Below are positions 1 through 8,613 of a stretch of DNA of 38,937 nucleotides, piece by piece. Origin of the DNA: an uncultured Clostridia bacterium (GTDB lineage: Bacteria > Bacillota > Clostridia > Christensenellales > Borkfalkiaceae). The position numbers and the translations under genes are program-made. The notes beneath the pieces were generated by a model. It saw nothing but the letters and a program-made list of their open reading frames with translations. It searched no databases and was not told the origin of the DNA. The stretch is taken from NCBI GenBank assembly GCA_944367535.1, contig CALVWQ010000016.1, forward strand, positions 1 through 38,937. Reading direction: 5' to 3'. Each line of letters begins with the position of its first letter. The stretch's first letter is position 1.

Positions 1-38
1 AAACGGAGGATTTTTCTCAACGGTAAACCTTTACTGGA

Positions 39-60
39 CCCCCAGACTATCTGGGGGTTT
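39..60 (+). terminator. Intrinsic terminator of an off-window gene
   Basis: A 7-bp perfect stem (CCCCCAG, loop ACTAT, CTGGGGG) is followed by TTTATTG on the plus strand. It would end a plus-strand transcript entering from the left of the window. No gene is visible before it inside the window. Confidence 0.7.
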
Positions 61-74
61 ATTGTTTACACAAC

Positions 75-106
75 AAAAAGAGTTTGCAGACGCAAACTCT
101 TTTTTT
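75..106. terminator. Bidirectional intrinsic terminator
   Basis: A 13-bp perfect stem (positions 75-87 with 92-104, loop AGAC) has A-rich and T-rich arms, so a U-run follows the hairpin on both strands. It lies 115 bases beyond the stop of the leftward GltS-like gene and probably ends that transcript, as well as backing up the plus-strand terminator just before it. The stretch between here and 221 holds nothing I can support. Confidence 0.75.
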
Positions 107-220
107 GTTTTGATATTTTTCACCATCGTGTTTTCATGCCCGTATCGCCCTGCAGCGGTCATATACTTACCGACGGCCCCATCAATCAACATATCGGACT
201 TTATTTTCTATTAGGGTGTA

Positions 221-1687
221 TTATATTTTATCCTCCCCGCTATCCGCCTCGTCCGACGCGGCGCACGAGACGCCGCCTTCGGAAGCCGAAACATCTGAAC
301 ATGCGCCGTCCGTTTCCGCCGTCGCTTTTACCTTGCGGCGGAAGATTTTCGTCCTGAAAAGAATAATTGTGAAAACGATAAACGCGACGCAAAGTATAAT
401 AAGAGAAATTATCGACTCTTTAAGTCCTATCGGACAATATCCGAGCAAGAGAAGCAGTCCTCCTCCGAACACAATCGCGGGCAGTCCCGAAAGCACGAGG
501 TTGGTGGAGGCGGGAGTTTCGTACATCGGGTCTATTTCACGGAGAAGTATCATACCGTTGCTCGCAGTGCCCGTCAGCATGCCGAACAGCGAGAAGAACG
601 CCTCCTGTTCATAACCTTTATAAAGGTGATTGCTCGCAAGCCTTATATAAATGAAAGTTACGACCGTGCCGAGCGTGCAGATGATAAGAAGTTGCCACCA
701 CATCGAGGACAGCGCGTCGAGGTCTATCGCCGCGACTCCCGCTATAATCATGAAATCGAAACAAAAACCGCTCGTCCTGTCGAGAAGATAATTGTTTGTC
801 AGGTCGCGATGAATGACTTTCTTTTTCTGCAAGAAATTCAATGTAAGCCTCACAAGTACCGCGATAAGAACACCGAGGAGGAAGTTAAAGCCCCATACGA
901 GATTGACGTTGATAAGCCTCATGATCGCGTAAACTATGCCGTAAACGAGCGCCACGAGACAAAGGTTTATAGTCAGTTTGTCCACCGATTCTGTATTCGG
1001 GATTTCGTTTTCCGAAACATAGTCCGACAGCGACTCGTGTATCTTATCGTCGCGCGACCTTATGGTGAGTTTACCCTTTTTGCGGAGAATATTCATATAC
1101 ACGACTCCTACGACGGAGGCGACAAAAAAGCCTACGGTCGCTATCGTAACACCGAAAGTCGTGCCGCCCGCAAAACCGTAATCACTTTCAAAGATTTTAC
1201 CGTAGTTCAAAGCCTGCCCCGTACCCTGCCCGAAACCGAGCGCGAGAAGTACTCCGCCGCCCGCGAAAAATCCGTCGGCAAGAAGCACAGCAAGAAGTAT
1301 CGTAACCGCGAGCCCTACTATCGCCTGCACGACATAGACCGCGCCCTGCAAAACTCCCGTTTCCAATATCACTTTCGTGGAACTGCGCTGTTCAGTCTTG
1401 TCTTTTTTACCCTTTTTCAGAGCAAGCGCAATGAATCCGAGCGCAAGACTGTGATATGTAATAATCTCCATCACTCCGAGATTTATAAGGTCCTTACAGC
1501 CGGGTATCACCTTAAATATAAGCAGGAATATTCCGCCGATAAGCGCGGTGGGCATAAGGCTTTTGCGCATAAAAGGAACCTTCCTGCGCACGATATTTCC
1601 GAGAAGCAACGCGGCGACCAGAATAAAGAACTGTATCAGCAAATCCCACACAATGTGGTCGCCGAAAGATTCAAAGTTCGAGCCCAT
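221..1687 (-). CDS. Sodium/glutamate symporter (GltS/ESS) family protein
   Basis: A 488-residue integral membrane protein of the GltS (ESS) type, expected to carry glutamate or a related dicarboxylate inward with sodium. About ten or more hydrophobic segments form two related halves. Each half has a Gly-rich re-entrant-like stretch: around residue 150 (LALGFGQGTGQALNYG) and around residue 370 (LFGMLTGTASNG). A charged cytoplasmic loop near residues 205-235 separates the halves, and the last 40 residues are an acidic tail. The start at 1687 is backed by GGAGG ten bases upstream, inside the end of the acyltransferase gene, which overlaps it by 17 bases; the two are probably translationally coupled. 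Substrate is inferred only; sequence divergence from classical GltS leaves other anions possible. Confidence 0.75.
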   Translation of the reverse strand: MGSNFESFGDHIVWDLLIQFFILVAALLLGNIVRRKVPFMRKSLMPTALIGGIFLLIFKVIPGCKDLINLGVMEIITYHSLALGFIALALKKGKKDKTEQRSSTKVILETGVLQGAVYVVQAIVGLAVTILLAVLLADGFFAGGGVLLALGFGQGTGQALNYGKIFESDYGFAGGTTFGVTIATVGFFVASVVGVVYMNILRKKGKLTIRSRDDKIHESLSDYVSENEIPNTESVDKLTINLCLVALVYGIVYAIMRLINVNLVWGFNFLLGVLIAVLVRLTLNFLQKKKVIHRDLTNNYLLDRTSGFCFDFMIIAGVAAIDLDALSSMWWQLLIICTLGTVVTFIYIRLASNHLYKGYEQEAFFSLFGMLTGTASNGMILLREIDPMYETPASTNLVLSGLPAIVFGGGLLLLLGYCPIGLKESIISLIILCVAFIVFTIILFRTKIFRRKVKATAETDGACSDVSASEGGVSCAASDEADSGEDKI

Positions 1688-2867
1688 AATATTTATCCTC
1701 CAATGGTTTTTCTTTTAAGACGTTGAAAGTCAAAATATATTTCAGTACATTAAGACGTTTTTCTCCGCAGATTTTATATGATTTGTCGGAGATTGTATTA
1801 ATGAGCAGTTTTCCTCCCCCGACGACGGAAGCGCCTTCTATATCGTCTAACGCTATACGCATGGCGCCGACTTTGAGAAAAACACCGTCGAGCGTCATTC
1901 TGCCTTTACACAATAATATGTTTTTATTGTAAGTTTTATCGTAAATTTTTACGTTTTCGTCGCTGTAAAGTACAAAATCCGACTTTCCCTTATAAATGCT
2001 GAACGTTTTGATCTTTTCAAGCTGAAAAGCATACCATTCCACGAGCCGCGAGAACTTAAACTCCTTATCGGCAGAAGCGAGCGTCAAATTCTCGCGGTAT
2101 TCTACGGAAAGCCCGCATCTTTTGCAGTTTATGAAATGTCCTTCGGAAGACAAGGTGGAGACTCCTCCGCATTTTGGACATATAAAGAGTTCCCTTTCCA
2201 GATATTCGGCGCGCGCTTTCGCCTTGTAGAGGTTTCCGCTTTCCGAGTCTATAACGCGCAAGACGGAAAGGATTTTGCGGTAAAGTTCGTCGTCGTTCAT
2301 GGCGTCAATCATATCCGTTGTAAGAACCTCGGCAACTTCGCCCGTAAACGGTCCTTTTCTTAATTCTGCCGACCAACGCGGACTGACGCCGTAACCGCCG
2401 CGGAAATCGTAAAGCGCGACCGGAAGTTTTAAAAGCCTTATGAGTTTACATACAGCGGGGTCGATATATATCTGAAAATCCGCCCAAGCTCTGTTACCCT
2501 CGGGAAACAACGCGACGCTGCCGCCCTCTTTTGCAACCTTCATGCAGTTGCGGATACATTCGATATCCGCACCGCCTTTACGTTTTTTAATCGGTGCAAA
2601 ACAGTATCTTAACATTTTAGAAGGCAACGAAGAATTAAAAAGCGTATCGCTCGCGACTATATAGACCGGCGTATCGAAAGAAAGGCATACAAAAACCGGG
2701 TCAAGCGCTGTCTGGTGATTTCCCAAAATAAAATACGATTCGCCTTTTTTAAGGGGAAATTTTTTATATTTTAGTCCGTATTTTTTGGCTATAATCCAAG
2801 CGATAGGTCTTGCCAGCTTAAAACACAACCTGTGTCTTTTTTTTATATATTTTTTATTTTTATTCAT
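1671..2867 (-). CDS. 1-acyl-glycerol-3-phosphate acyltransferase-like protein with zinc ribbon and extra C-terminal domain
   Basis: Residues 1-220 carry the PlsC/LPLAT fold signature: the NHxxxxD catalytic box (H51, D56) and the FPEGNR phosphate-binding block. This supports acyl transfer to a lysophospholipid at the membrane. The protein is 398 residues, whereas PlsC is usually about 200-250. The surplus holds a CxxC...CxxC zinc ribbon (CPKCGG, CKRCG, near residues 230-255), then roughly 140 residues rich in beta-strand that look like a PH/GRAM-like lipid- or protein-binding module (inference). The start has no good Shine-Dalgarno (only GACGGG before a T-run), so expression may be weak or the start slightly different. 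It overlaps the GltS-like gene downstream. Confidence 0.75.
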   Translation of the reverse strand: MNKNKKYIKKRHRLCFKLARPIAWIIAKKYGLKYKKFPLKKGESYFILGNHQTALDPVFVCLSFDTPVYIVASDTLFNSSLPSKMLRYCFAPIKKRKGGADIECIRNCMKVAKEGGSVALFPEGNRAWADFQIYIDPAVCKLIRLLKLPVALYDFRGGYGVSPRWSAELRKGPFTGEVAEVLTTDMIDAMNDDELYRKILSVLRVIDSESGNLYKAKARAEYLERELFICPKCGGVSTLSSEGHFINCKRCGLSVEYRENLTLASADKEFKFSRLVEWYAFQLEKIKTFSIYKGKSDFVLYSDENVKIYDKTYNKNILLCKGRMTLDGVFLKVGAMRIALDDIEGASVVGGGKLLINTISDKSYKICGEKRLNVLKYILTFNVLKEKPLEDKYYGLEL

Positions 2868-2988
2868 AAAAAACCCGTCTAATACATAGTTTTCTGATTG
2901 ATTTTACCATAATTTAGTTAAAATAAGATTAAATATAAATATTTTTTTCAAAAACTATTCGGCTGTCGACAAAAATCGATAATATCTT

Positions 2989-3025
2989 AAAAAAACAGCA
3001 GCGCAGGTGTGTTTTCCCGCGCCGC
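2989..3025 (-). terminator. Intrinsic terminator of the fucosidase gene
   Basis: On the minus strand a 10-bp stem (GCGGCGCGGG with CCTGCGCTGC, two G-U pairs) is followed after three bases by a run of seven T. It begins 14 bases past the fucosidase stop. The A/T-rich bases from here to 2867 probably hold the promoter of the acyltransferase gene, but no clean hexamer pair stands out. Confidence 0.7.
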
Positions 3026-3038
3026 AACAAATAAAATT

Positions 3039-4235
3039 TTATTTTAATCTGAATTTAATAATCCTTACACTCATATCGGTGCCGTATTCAAAAGGCACCA
3101 CAATAAATTCACCGTTTTTAAAAGGCACTTTTCTGCCGTTATCCAACCATACCGCGTCCGCTACGGGCGCGTCGATTTTTATCTTGGCATTTTCCTGCCA
3201 GCGCTGAACGTTGGGGTCGGCAGACATGGACACGTTCTTTACGATAGCATAGTAATACTCACCCGCTTGCACTATATCCGCGTTTTCCGCCTTTATATCG
3301 CAGGGCTTAATATCGTAAATTACGTTTTTATTGTAACGAATCCATTTGCCCACTTCCTCAAAAATACCGCTATCTATCTTTTTTAGCGTTCCGTCCCCTT
3401 TCGGTCCTACGTTCAGAAGAAAATTGCAGCCGTATTTTCTGCAATCCACGAGGTCGCCTATTATTTCGGGAACCGATTTATAACTCACGTCGTTCTTGGC
3501 GTATCCCCAATGCGAATTGAGTATCTGACACATCTCGCCCGCACGATGCCTGTCGGAATTATCGACATATGCGGGTTTACCCCTTTCAAAAGTTACGCTG
3601 TCTATTTCTTTATGCCCCACTTTTCCGAGTTCTGAAAGTCCGGTATTATTTATAATCATGGCTTCGGGCTGATATTTTCTTATCGTGGAATAAATTCTGT
3701 CCTCCTGCCAGTTTTCATTAGGCTTACTCCACATTCCGTCAAACCACAGTCCGCCTATTTTTCCGTAACGCGTACAAAGTATCTCTATACTCTTGACGAG
3801 ATAATCGATATATTTCGGAAAATCTTTTTCAAAATCTTCGTTATACCAATCGAGCAGAGTGTGATAGAAAAACGGCACTATGCCTGCATCGTTACATGCA
3901 TCCACGAACTCACGGACAAGGTCTCTCCCCGCTGCCGAATGAGGCGCGTCGAAATCGTTCAGACCCGCCGCATCGTAAAGAGAAAATCCGTCGTGATGGC
4001 GAGTGGTTAAAGTTATATATTTACAGCCCGCCCTTTTTGCGGTTAAAACGAGATTTTTTGCCCAATTCTTGCTGACTTTAAATTTGGCGGGCAATTTAAA
4101 ATAATCTTCTCTTTTTTTGCCTTTTAAAAAAGAGAGAGCCCACTCGCCTTTCCCGAGCACGCTGTAAAGTCCGAAATGCACGAACATTCCGAACCCTGCT
4201 TTTTCAAAATCATATACGTACTGCCTTGTTTCCAT
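3039..4235 (-). CDS. GH29 alpha-L-fucosidase
   Basis: This is a retaining alpha-L-fucosidase that removes terminal fucose from host glycans or plant polymers. GH29 blocks are visible in order: FGMFVHFGLYS (residues 15-25), the substrate-binding TTRHHDGF (77-84) and GGLWFDGMW, in which D166 is the expected nucleophile. The protein is 398 residues with no signal peptide or anchor, so it should act in the cytoplasm on imported oligosaccharide. The acid/base of GH29 is poorly conserved and I do not assign it. The start is set by GGAGGAAAGGAAA just before the ATG. It lies 49 bases downstream of the zinc-ribbon gene, has its own terminator and may share that gene's transcript. Confidence 0.92.
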   Translation of the reverse strand: METRQYVYDFEKAGFGMFVHFGLYSVLGKGEWALSFLKGKKREDYFKLPAKFKVSKNWAKNLVLTAKRAGCKYITLTTRHHDGFSLYDAAGLNDFDAPHSAAGRDLVREFVDACNDAGIVPFFYHTLLDWYNEDFEKDFPKYIDYLVKSIEILCTRYGKIGGLWFDGMWSKPNENWQEDRIYSTIRKYQPEAMIINNTGLSELGKVGHKEIDSVTFERGKPAYVDNSDRHRAGEMCQILNSHWGYAKNDVSYKSVPEIIGDLVDCRKYGCNFLLNVGPKGDGTLKKIDSGIFEEVGKWIRYNKNVIYDIKPCDIKAENADIVQAGEYYYAIVKNVSMSADPNVQRWQENAKIKIDAPVADAVWLDNGRKVPFKNGEFIVVPFEYGTDMSVRIIKFRLK

Positions 4236-4284
4236 TTTCCTTTCCTCCGTATTTCAACGGGCAAATCCGACATATTGCCGAAGT

Positions 4285-5199
4285 TTAGCCCAATATCGCC
4301 TCTAAAATTTTCCAGAATCCCAACATTAAAAACAAAAATAAAAGAACGGACAAGGGTGTGATAAGATACTTGTAAGTTACCTTTTTCCGTTCATATTTTT
4401 TTGACTTTATTTTCCTGCAACGCTCATAGATTATGGGCGAAACGTTTTTAGGCGTGCCATAATAATCGACCTCCCCTCCCGTAATGGCGGGCTCCGCATC
4501 AGGACACGCCATAAAAAAGCCCAAGTCCTCCGAGGGGTCGTATTTTTCGTCCGACACGCATTTTGCCATGATGAGAAGTTCCCAAGCTCGCGCGTAATAT
4601 GGATATTTATTTCTCATTTCCATAGCATAGGAAAGCGCCTCTTTTGGCATATTGAGATTTATAAGCTCTTTTCCCTTTTCTATTTGAGCATTGATTTTCT
4701 TATTTTCCGCGCATTGCCGTGCTATATGTTCGTAAATCCGCCTGTTTTCATCACCGCAGGACTTAACGAGCGCATTATAATGCTTAAATGCGGTTATATC
4801 GCCCGAATATGCCGCAAAAAGCTGTAACTCGTCCTTTGCGCCCGCCTCGGCCAAAAAAAGCAGTCTCTGAACGGCAAATGACGTATCGGGAACGCCTTTA
4901 AGTGATTCCGATACTCTGTAAAATTTTCCGTCTTTAAGATAACTTTCGGCAAGTTTCAGTTTGCCTTTTATTATCATATCATCGATATATTTATCTTTAT
5001 CGACGTCAATATGTAAAATAAAAGTCTTTTTCGTCCCGTCTATACGCTTTTTAAAAGCTTCGAGCGAGGTAAAATCCGCGGCACAGCCGATATCCGCCAT
5101 GCTTACGATTATCGCCCCGCAATAGTCGCATACGAAACAGTCGTCTTTAACTTTGAGAACCGCCCCGCAATTGGGGCATTTCATATTAACGTTAGCCAT
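4285..5199 (-). CDS. Zinc-ribbon protein with C-terminal membrane anchor
   Basis: The 304-residue product starts with a double CxxC zinc ribbon (C8/C11 and C24/C27). A helical middle section follows (about residues 50-260) that resembles loose tetratricopeptide-like helices. It ends in one hydrophobic segment (about 279-300) with almost nothing after it. This topology suggests a soluble cytoplasmic body tethered by its tail to the membrane. Many Clostridia encode such ribbon-plus-helix-plus-anchor proteins of unknown role, and I cannot name a function. AAGGTG precedes the ATG. Only 49 bases separate it from the downstream fucosidase gene, but a functional link is not evident. Confidence 0.7.
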   Translation of the reverse strand: MANVNMKCPNCGAVLKVKDDCFVCDYCGAIIVSMADIGCAADFTSLEAFKKRIDGTKKTFILHIDVDKDKYIDDMIIKGKLKLAESYLKDGKFYRVSESLKGVPDTSFAVQRLLFLAEAGAKDELQLFAAYSGDITAFKHYNALVKSCGDENRRIYEHIARQCAENKKINAQIEKGKELINLNMPKEALSYAMEMRNKYPYYARAWELLIMAKCVSDEKYDPSEDLGFFMACPDAEPAITGGEVDYYGTPKNVSPIIYERCRKIKSKKYERKKVTYKYLITPLSVLLFLFLMLGFWKILEAILG

Positions 5200-5283
5200 A
5201 ATTCACCTTTCGGCAAACTTATTTTATCATATTCTTTTCCTCTCTGTCAATAAACATTTTCGTCATATTCTTCGAGCCGGCAA

Positions 5284-5330
5284 AAAATTTCAGGCGGCGG
5301 CGCGATTTACCGCGCCGCCGCCTGACAGAA
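5284..5330. terminator. Strong terminator closing the carbohydrate locus
   Basis: A perfect 14-bp GC-only stem (5291-5304 with 5311-5324, loop ATTTAC) is flanked on each side by an A/T run, so it can act in both directions. On the minus strand it comes 75 bases after the last gene of the 13.5-to-5.4 kb locus; on the plus strand no transcript is evident. Confidence 0.8.
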
Positions 5331-5398
5331 AAAATAATTAAATAAATTTTATAAGAATTTCTTTAATTCAGCGAAAGAAACTTTAAGCAAACTTCCTC

Positions 5399-6778
5399 TC
5401 AACTGTTTTTAAGAAAATACGGATTGCCGATATAGAAATAATCTGTTGCCGCGCCGGGAACCGCCAGACCGAACGACGCGTTACCCGTATCGTCTTTCTG
5501 AATACGGATCTTAAACGTATATTTTACACCCGTCTGAAGCGCCTGTCCCGTTATATCATTTCCGTGCTCGTCAAAAATATAAATGTCGTCCGGCTGAGCC
5601 GTGGCACCCTGCGCAGAAATCACGCCGCCGTTGATAAATATCGCATATCCGCCCGTCCAGACGGTGAGGTTAGGCACTGCCGCGCCAAACACAACATCGA
5701 ATCCGTAATAATCGTATGTGCGGTATTTAAAATGAAGCGCCGCCACTCCCTGATAACCTTGCATATCGCCGTCTGCAATTCCTATTCTTTCTCCCCATAT
5801 ATCGGCCATATAAGATACTTTATAAAATCCCGCATAATCGCCGTCAGCCTCTTTATCGGAAAGTTCCGTGAAGGTTTCTCCGTTACCTACGCCTTCAAGT
5901 CTCGCAATATATAATCCTTTGGTAATGGGCGCGGGAGTACAGGTAACATTTATGGTTTTCACCTTGCTTCCGAGAGATGCCGTAACCGTTACGGGTTCCG
6001 CACTCGGCGCAACGGCAGAAATTTTTCCATCCGCAACGCTGACTTTTTCTTCATCCGCACTCACAAGCGCAACGGTAAGATATGAAGGCGAAGCCACGGG
6101 AGCCACATTTTCACCAACCTGCAAAGTCAAAGAAACCGTTTCCCCGGCATCTCCGTCTACCGTAAAGTCGCCAGCCGCCGCATCTACATAGCCGCATAAA
6201 ATCCCGTTTTCATCGGGCTCGCCGCTGGCGAGCGCAATACTTGCCACCTCCGCGACGCAACGCGAAACCACCTGTTCCGAGTATATATAATCCGTTCCGT
6301 CATACACATATGCCCGTGCAGTCAGCGAGAGACCGCTTCCGTAAGCGTTATCGGGTATGTTTGTTACCACTGCGTTAAAAACCGTCTGTCCATCGACCGA
6401 ATAATCAGAATTCGAATCGAACACCTGCGCCGCCACTTCCAGTACTCTTCCCGCATAATTGCTTTCCTTGGACTCGTGAGTAAGCGCAATGCTTTCATCA
6501 TAACTGTCTGTGTCTATTATCAGCATGCCCGCGCTGAAACCGTCTTTCAGCGTGGTACCGCTTTGAAAATAACCGTCGTTTATAAGCGCGGAAAACCTTA
6601 GACCGCTTTTTTCCGTGTCGTTACGAACTGATGCTCCGTCTATCATCTCTATTTCGGGTTTGCCGTTTTCGGAAAGCGCGTCAACACCCGAAATCCCGTA
6701 AAACAAAAATGCGCACATGGAAGCGATAAACAACATCGACAATATAATAAATGTGCTTATACGTTTTGCTTTATTCAT
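5399..6778 (-). CDS. Secreted protein with Big-like domain and C-terminal domain shared with the upstream lipoprotein
   Basis: A 459-residue exported protein with an N-terminal hydrophobic signal (about residues 8-30) and no lipobox cysteine. Its first part (30-190) is unassigned. A Big_2/Ig-like stretch follows (about 200-290), then a C-terminal domain of roughly 170 residues ending YFYIGNPYFLKNS. That last domain is almost the same as the C-terminus of the lipoprotein at 6975-8585, and the two genes look like a tandem duplication. An upstream in-frame start would add 21 residues. The ATG at 6778 is preferred because GGGAGG sits in front of it and because it overlaps the stop of the 44-codon ORF. 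It is probably a surface glycan-binding component serving the transporter upstream; binding is inference. Confidence 0.75.
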   Translation of the reverse strand: MNKAKRISTFIILSMLFIASMCAFLFYGISGVDALSENGKPEIEMIDGASVRNDTEKSGLRFSALINDGYFQSGTTLKDGFSAGMLIIDTDSYDESIALTHESKESNYAGRVLEVAAQVFDSNSDYSVDGQTVFNAVVTNIPDNAYGSGLSLTARAYVYDGTDYIYSEQVVSRCVAEVASIALASGEPDENGILCGYVDAAAGDFTVDGDAGETVSLTLQVGENVAPVASPSYLTVALVSADEEKVSVADGKISAVAPSAEPVTVTASLGSKVKTINVTCTPAPITKGLYIARLEGVGNGETFTELSDKEADGDYAGFYKVSYMADIWGERIGIADGDMQGYQGVAALHFKYRTYDYYGFDVVFGAAVPNLTVWTGGYAIFINGGVISAQGATAQPDDIYIFDEHGNDITGQALQTGVKYTFKIRIQKDDTGNASFGLAVPGAATDYFYIGNPYFLKNS

Positions 6779-6905
6779 AGCGCACCCTCCCTGCATTATC
6801 ACCCCAAATCCATTCGCCGTAATTATCCGTCTCGGAAGCAAGAATTATGTCCTTTTTGAAAAACTCAACCGAAAAGGACGGCGACAAATAACTTTTTCTT
6901 TTCAT
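6771..6905 (-). CDS. 44-residue microprotein translationally coupled to the downstream secreted protein
   Basis: A 45-codon ORF begins at an ATG preceded by AAGGAGG at ideal spacing. Its last codons (TAT GAA TAA) contain the ATG of the next gene, an 8-base overlap. The peptide starts MKRKSYLSPSFSVEFF, continues with KDIILASETDNYGEW and ends in an acidic/aromatic tail. This layout (basic start, Tyr-x-x-Pro, a Val-x-x-Phe strand, Asp-Ile-Ile-x-Ala-Ser) matches, from memory, a class of very short uncharacterised peptides common in gut Clostridia. It has no signal peptide or cysteine. Possible roles are a leader peptide controlling translation of the coupled gene, or a peptide precursor; neither is shown. 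Confidence 0.6.
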   Translation of the reverse strand: MKRKSYLSPSFSVEFFKKDIILASETDNYGEWIWGDNAGRVRYE

Positions 6906-6924
6906 TTATTTCCTCCTTATTTTT

Positions 6925-6950
6925 CCGTGCCCGATTTCTATCGGGCACGG
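6925..6950. promoter_or_regulatory. Intercistronic hairpin before the microprotein gene
   Basis: A perfect 11-bp stem (CCGTGCCCGAT, loop TTCT, ATCGGGCACGG) lies between the Big_2 lipoprotein stop and the ribosome binding site of the microprotein gene. No U-run follows on the minus strand, so it is more likely an mRNA-stability or processing element that sets different transcript levels on its two sides than a terminator. Confidence 0.5.
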
Positions 6951-6974
6951 ATTTACAAAAAACCAAATGTAATT

Positions 6975-8585
6975 TTAACTGTTTTTCAGAAAATACGGAT
7001 TGCCTATATAGAAGTAAACTGTTGGCGCGTCGGGATCTGCCGGCACTCCTATACCGAAAGCCGCGTTGTCCGTATTGTCTTTCTGAATACGAATCTTGAA
7101 AGTATATCTTTCTCCCGATTCTAGTGCCTGACCGGTAACGTCAATACCCTGATTGTCATAAATGTAAATATCGTCGGGTCTTACCGTATTGCCGCCTTCT
7201 GCAGAAATCACTCCGCCTCTTATAAATATCGCATATCCTCCCGTCCATACGGTAAGGTCGGGCACTGCCGCGCCAAACACAACGTCGAATCCGTAATAAT
7301 CGTATTCGCGATATTTAACATGAAGAGCGGGAAGACCCTGATATCCTATCATATCGCTGTTCGCGACTCCGAGCCTTCCTCCCCATATATCGCTCATATA
7401 CGGAACCTTATACAATCCCGCATAATCTCCTTCCGTTTCTTTTCCCGAAAGTTCGGTAAACGCGGCGCCTTGAGCGACTTCGAGTACCGCCATATACAGT
7501 CCCTCTGTTACAGGTTCGGCGGGAACCGCATGACTGTAATTTGCGAGGTAATATTCGTTAGAGCTGAGCATTGCATTTGCAATATACGCCGTCATGGGAA
7601 CCTCGAACATTATTCCGCTCTCGTCCGCCGCATCGCCGCCCTTGCGAAGGTCGACAACTAACGTGTATACCGTTTCGGGTGCAAGGCTAGTGGCTATTGT
7701 GCCATCCAGGTTATAATATAGTATAGAACTTATTCTCGTTCCGACGACACCGCCGCAGCCCGTTGTCTGCTCACCCGCGTTATTTACTGTTATATTCCTT
7801 TCGTTTCCGCTTTCGAACATAATATCGACTATAAATCTTTCATATATGCCGATATCGGAATTTTTTGCCCATAAGGCCGAGCCCTCTTTTGTCGCGCTCG
7901 TCCATTCGTAAACTTCCGTTCCCGCCGCAAAGCCGAGTTCTGTAACGTCTCCCGTATACTTCGCATAAGTCCCGTCGGTATCTGCCGCAAGCCCCATTTC
8001 GGCGGCAGCGTGTCTGTCATCGATACAGGTTACTGCAACTGTTTTAGAAAGAGCCTGCCCTTTATAAGTCGTTGAAATGGTTATTGTAGCAGTACCGCTC
8101 GCAATACCGGTTATCGTGCCGTTATTTACACTTGCAACCGACGGATTGTCGGAAGTCCAGTTTAAGGTCGCCTCTATTGCCGCCCCGTTTTCCTTTAACT
8201 GAGCGGTTATTACTTCGGTACCGCCGATGGGTATAGTCAGTGAATCGCTGCTCACGCTTATAGCCCTTCCTTTTGAAGAAGCCTTGACCGTAACCTCACA
8301 TTCCGCCGTCTCCTCGCCGAGTGTAGCCGTAATTACGGCGTCTCCGAGTTTCAGAGAAGTAAGTTTGCCGTTTTCGACTCTTACCGTCCTCGGGTCGGAA
8401 GAAGTCCAGACGATTTCCCCCTCCTTATTGGCAGTAAGAGTATATTCCTCGTACTGTTCCATTTCGATTTCAGTTTCGTTTAACTGAAATTTTGTTTCTC
8501 CGCCGCCGCAAGCCGTCATGGTTCCGCAAATAAGCGCAAAAACCAGCACGAATGTTGCAAACGAGAAAATACCTTTCCTTTTCAT
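6975..8585 (-). CDS. Surface lipoprotein with Big_2 domains and duplicated C-terminal domain
   Basis: The 536-residue product has a lipoprotein signal peptide with lipobox TMTAC, placing it on the outer face of the membrane. Residues about 33-100 and 103-187 are two Big_2 (bacterial Ig-like) domains, with typical WTSSDPRTVRVENGKL and WTSDNPSVASVNNG signatures. A diverged (about 195-355) and a closer (about 365-536) copy of a domain follow; the second is nearly identical to the C-terminus of the secreted protein downstream. Both copies end in a Tyr-Ile-x-Asn strand. The start has AAGGAGG just ahead. It lies 28 bases after the permease gene and is presumably in the same operon. A role as glycan-binding surface protein is inferred from context. 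Confidence 0.75.
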   Translation of the reverse strand: MKRKGIFSFATFVLVFALICGTMTACGGGETKFQLNETEIEMEQYEEYTLTANKEGEIVWTSSDPRTVRVENGKLTSLKLGDAVITATLGEETAECEVTVKASSKGRAISVSSDSLTIPIGGTEVITAQLKENGAAIEATLNWTSDNPSVASVNNGTITGIASGTATITISTTYKGQALSKTVAVTCIDDRHAAAEMGLAADTDGTYAKYTGDVTELGFAAGTEVYEWTSATKEGSALWAKNSDIGIYERFIVDIMFESGNERNITVNNAGEQTTGCGGVVGTRISSILYYNLDGTIATSLAPETVYTLVVDLRKGGDAADESGIMFEVPMTAYIANAMLSSNEYYLANYSHAVPAEPVTEGLYMAVLEVAQGAAFTELSGKETEGDYAGLYKVPYMSDIWGGRLGVANSDMIGYQGLPALHVKYREYDYYGFDVVFGAAVPDLTVWTGGYAIFIRGGVISAEGGNTVRPDDIYIYDNQGIDVTGQALESGERYTFKIRIQKDNTDNAAFGIGVPADPDAPTVYFYIGNPYFLKNS

Positions 8586-8613
8586 AAATTTCCTCCTTTA
8601 ATATTTTTTTAAT

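Noticed and set aside
626-1726. Long plus-strand ORF of 366 codons opposite the GltS-like gene
   Set aside because: Basic, low-complexity translation with no domain; it is the shadow of a membrane-protein gene on the other strand with clear family motifs.
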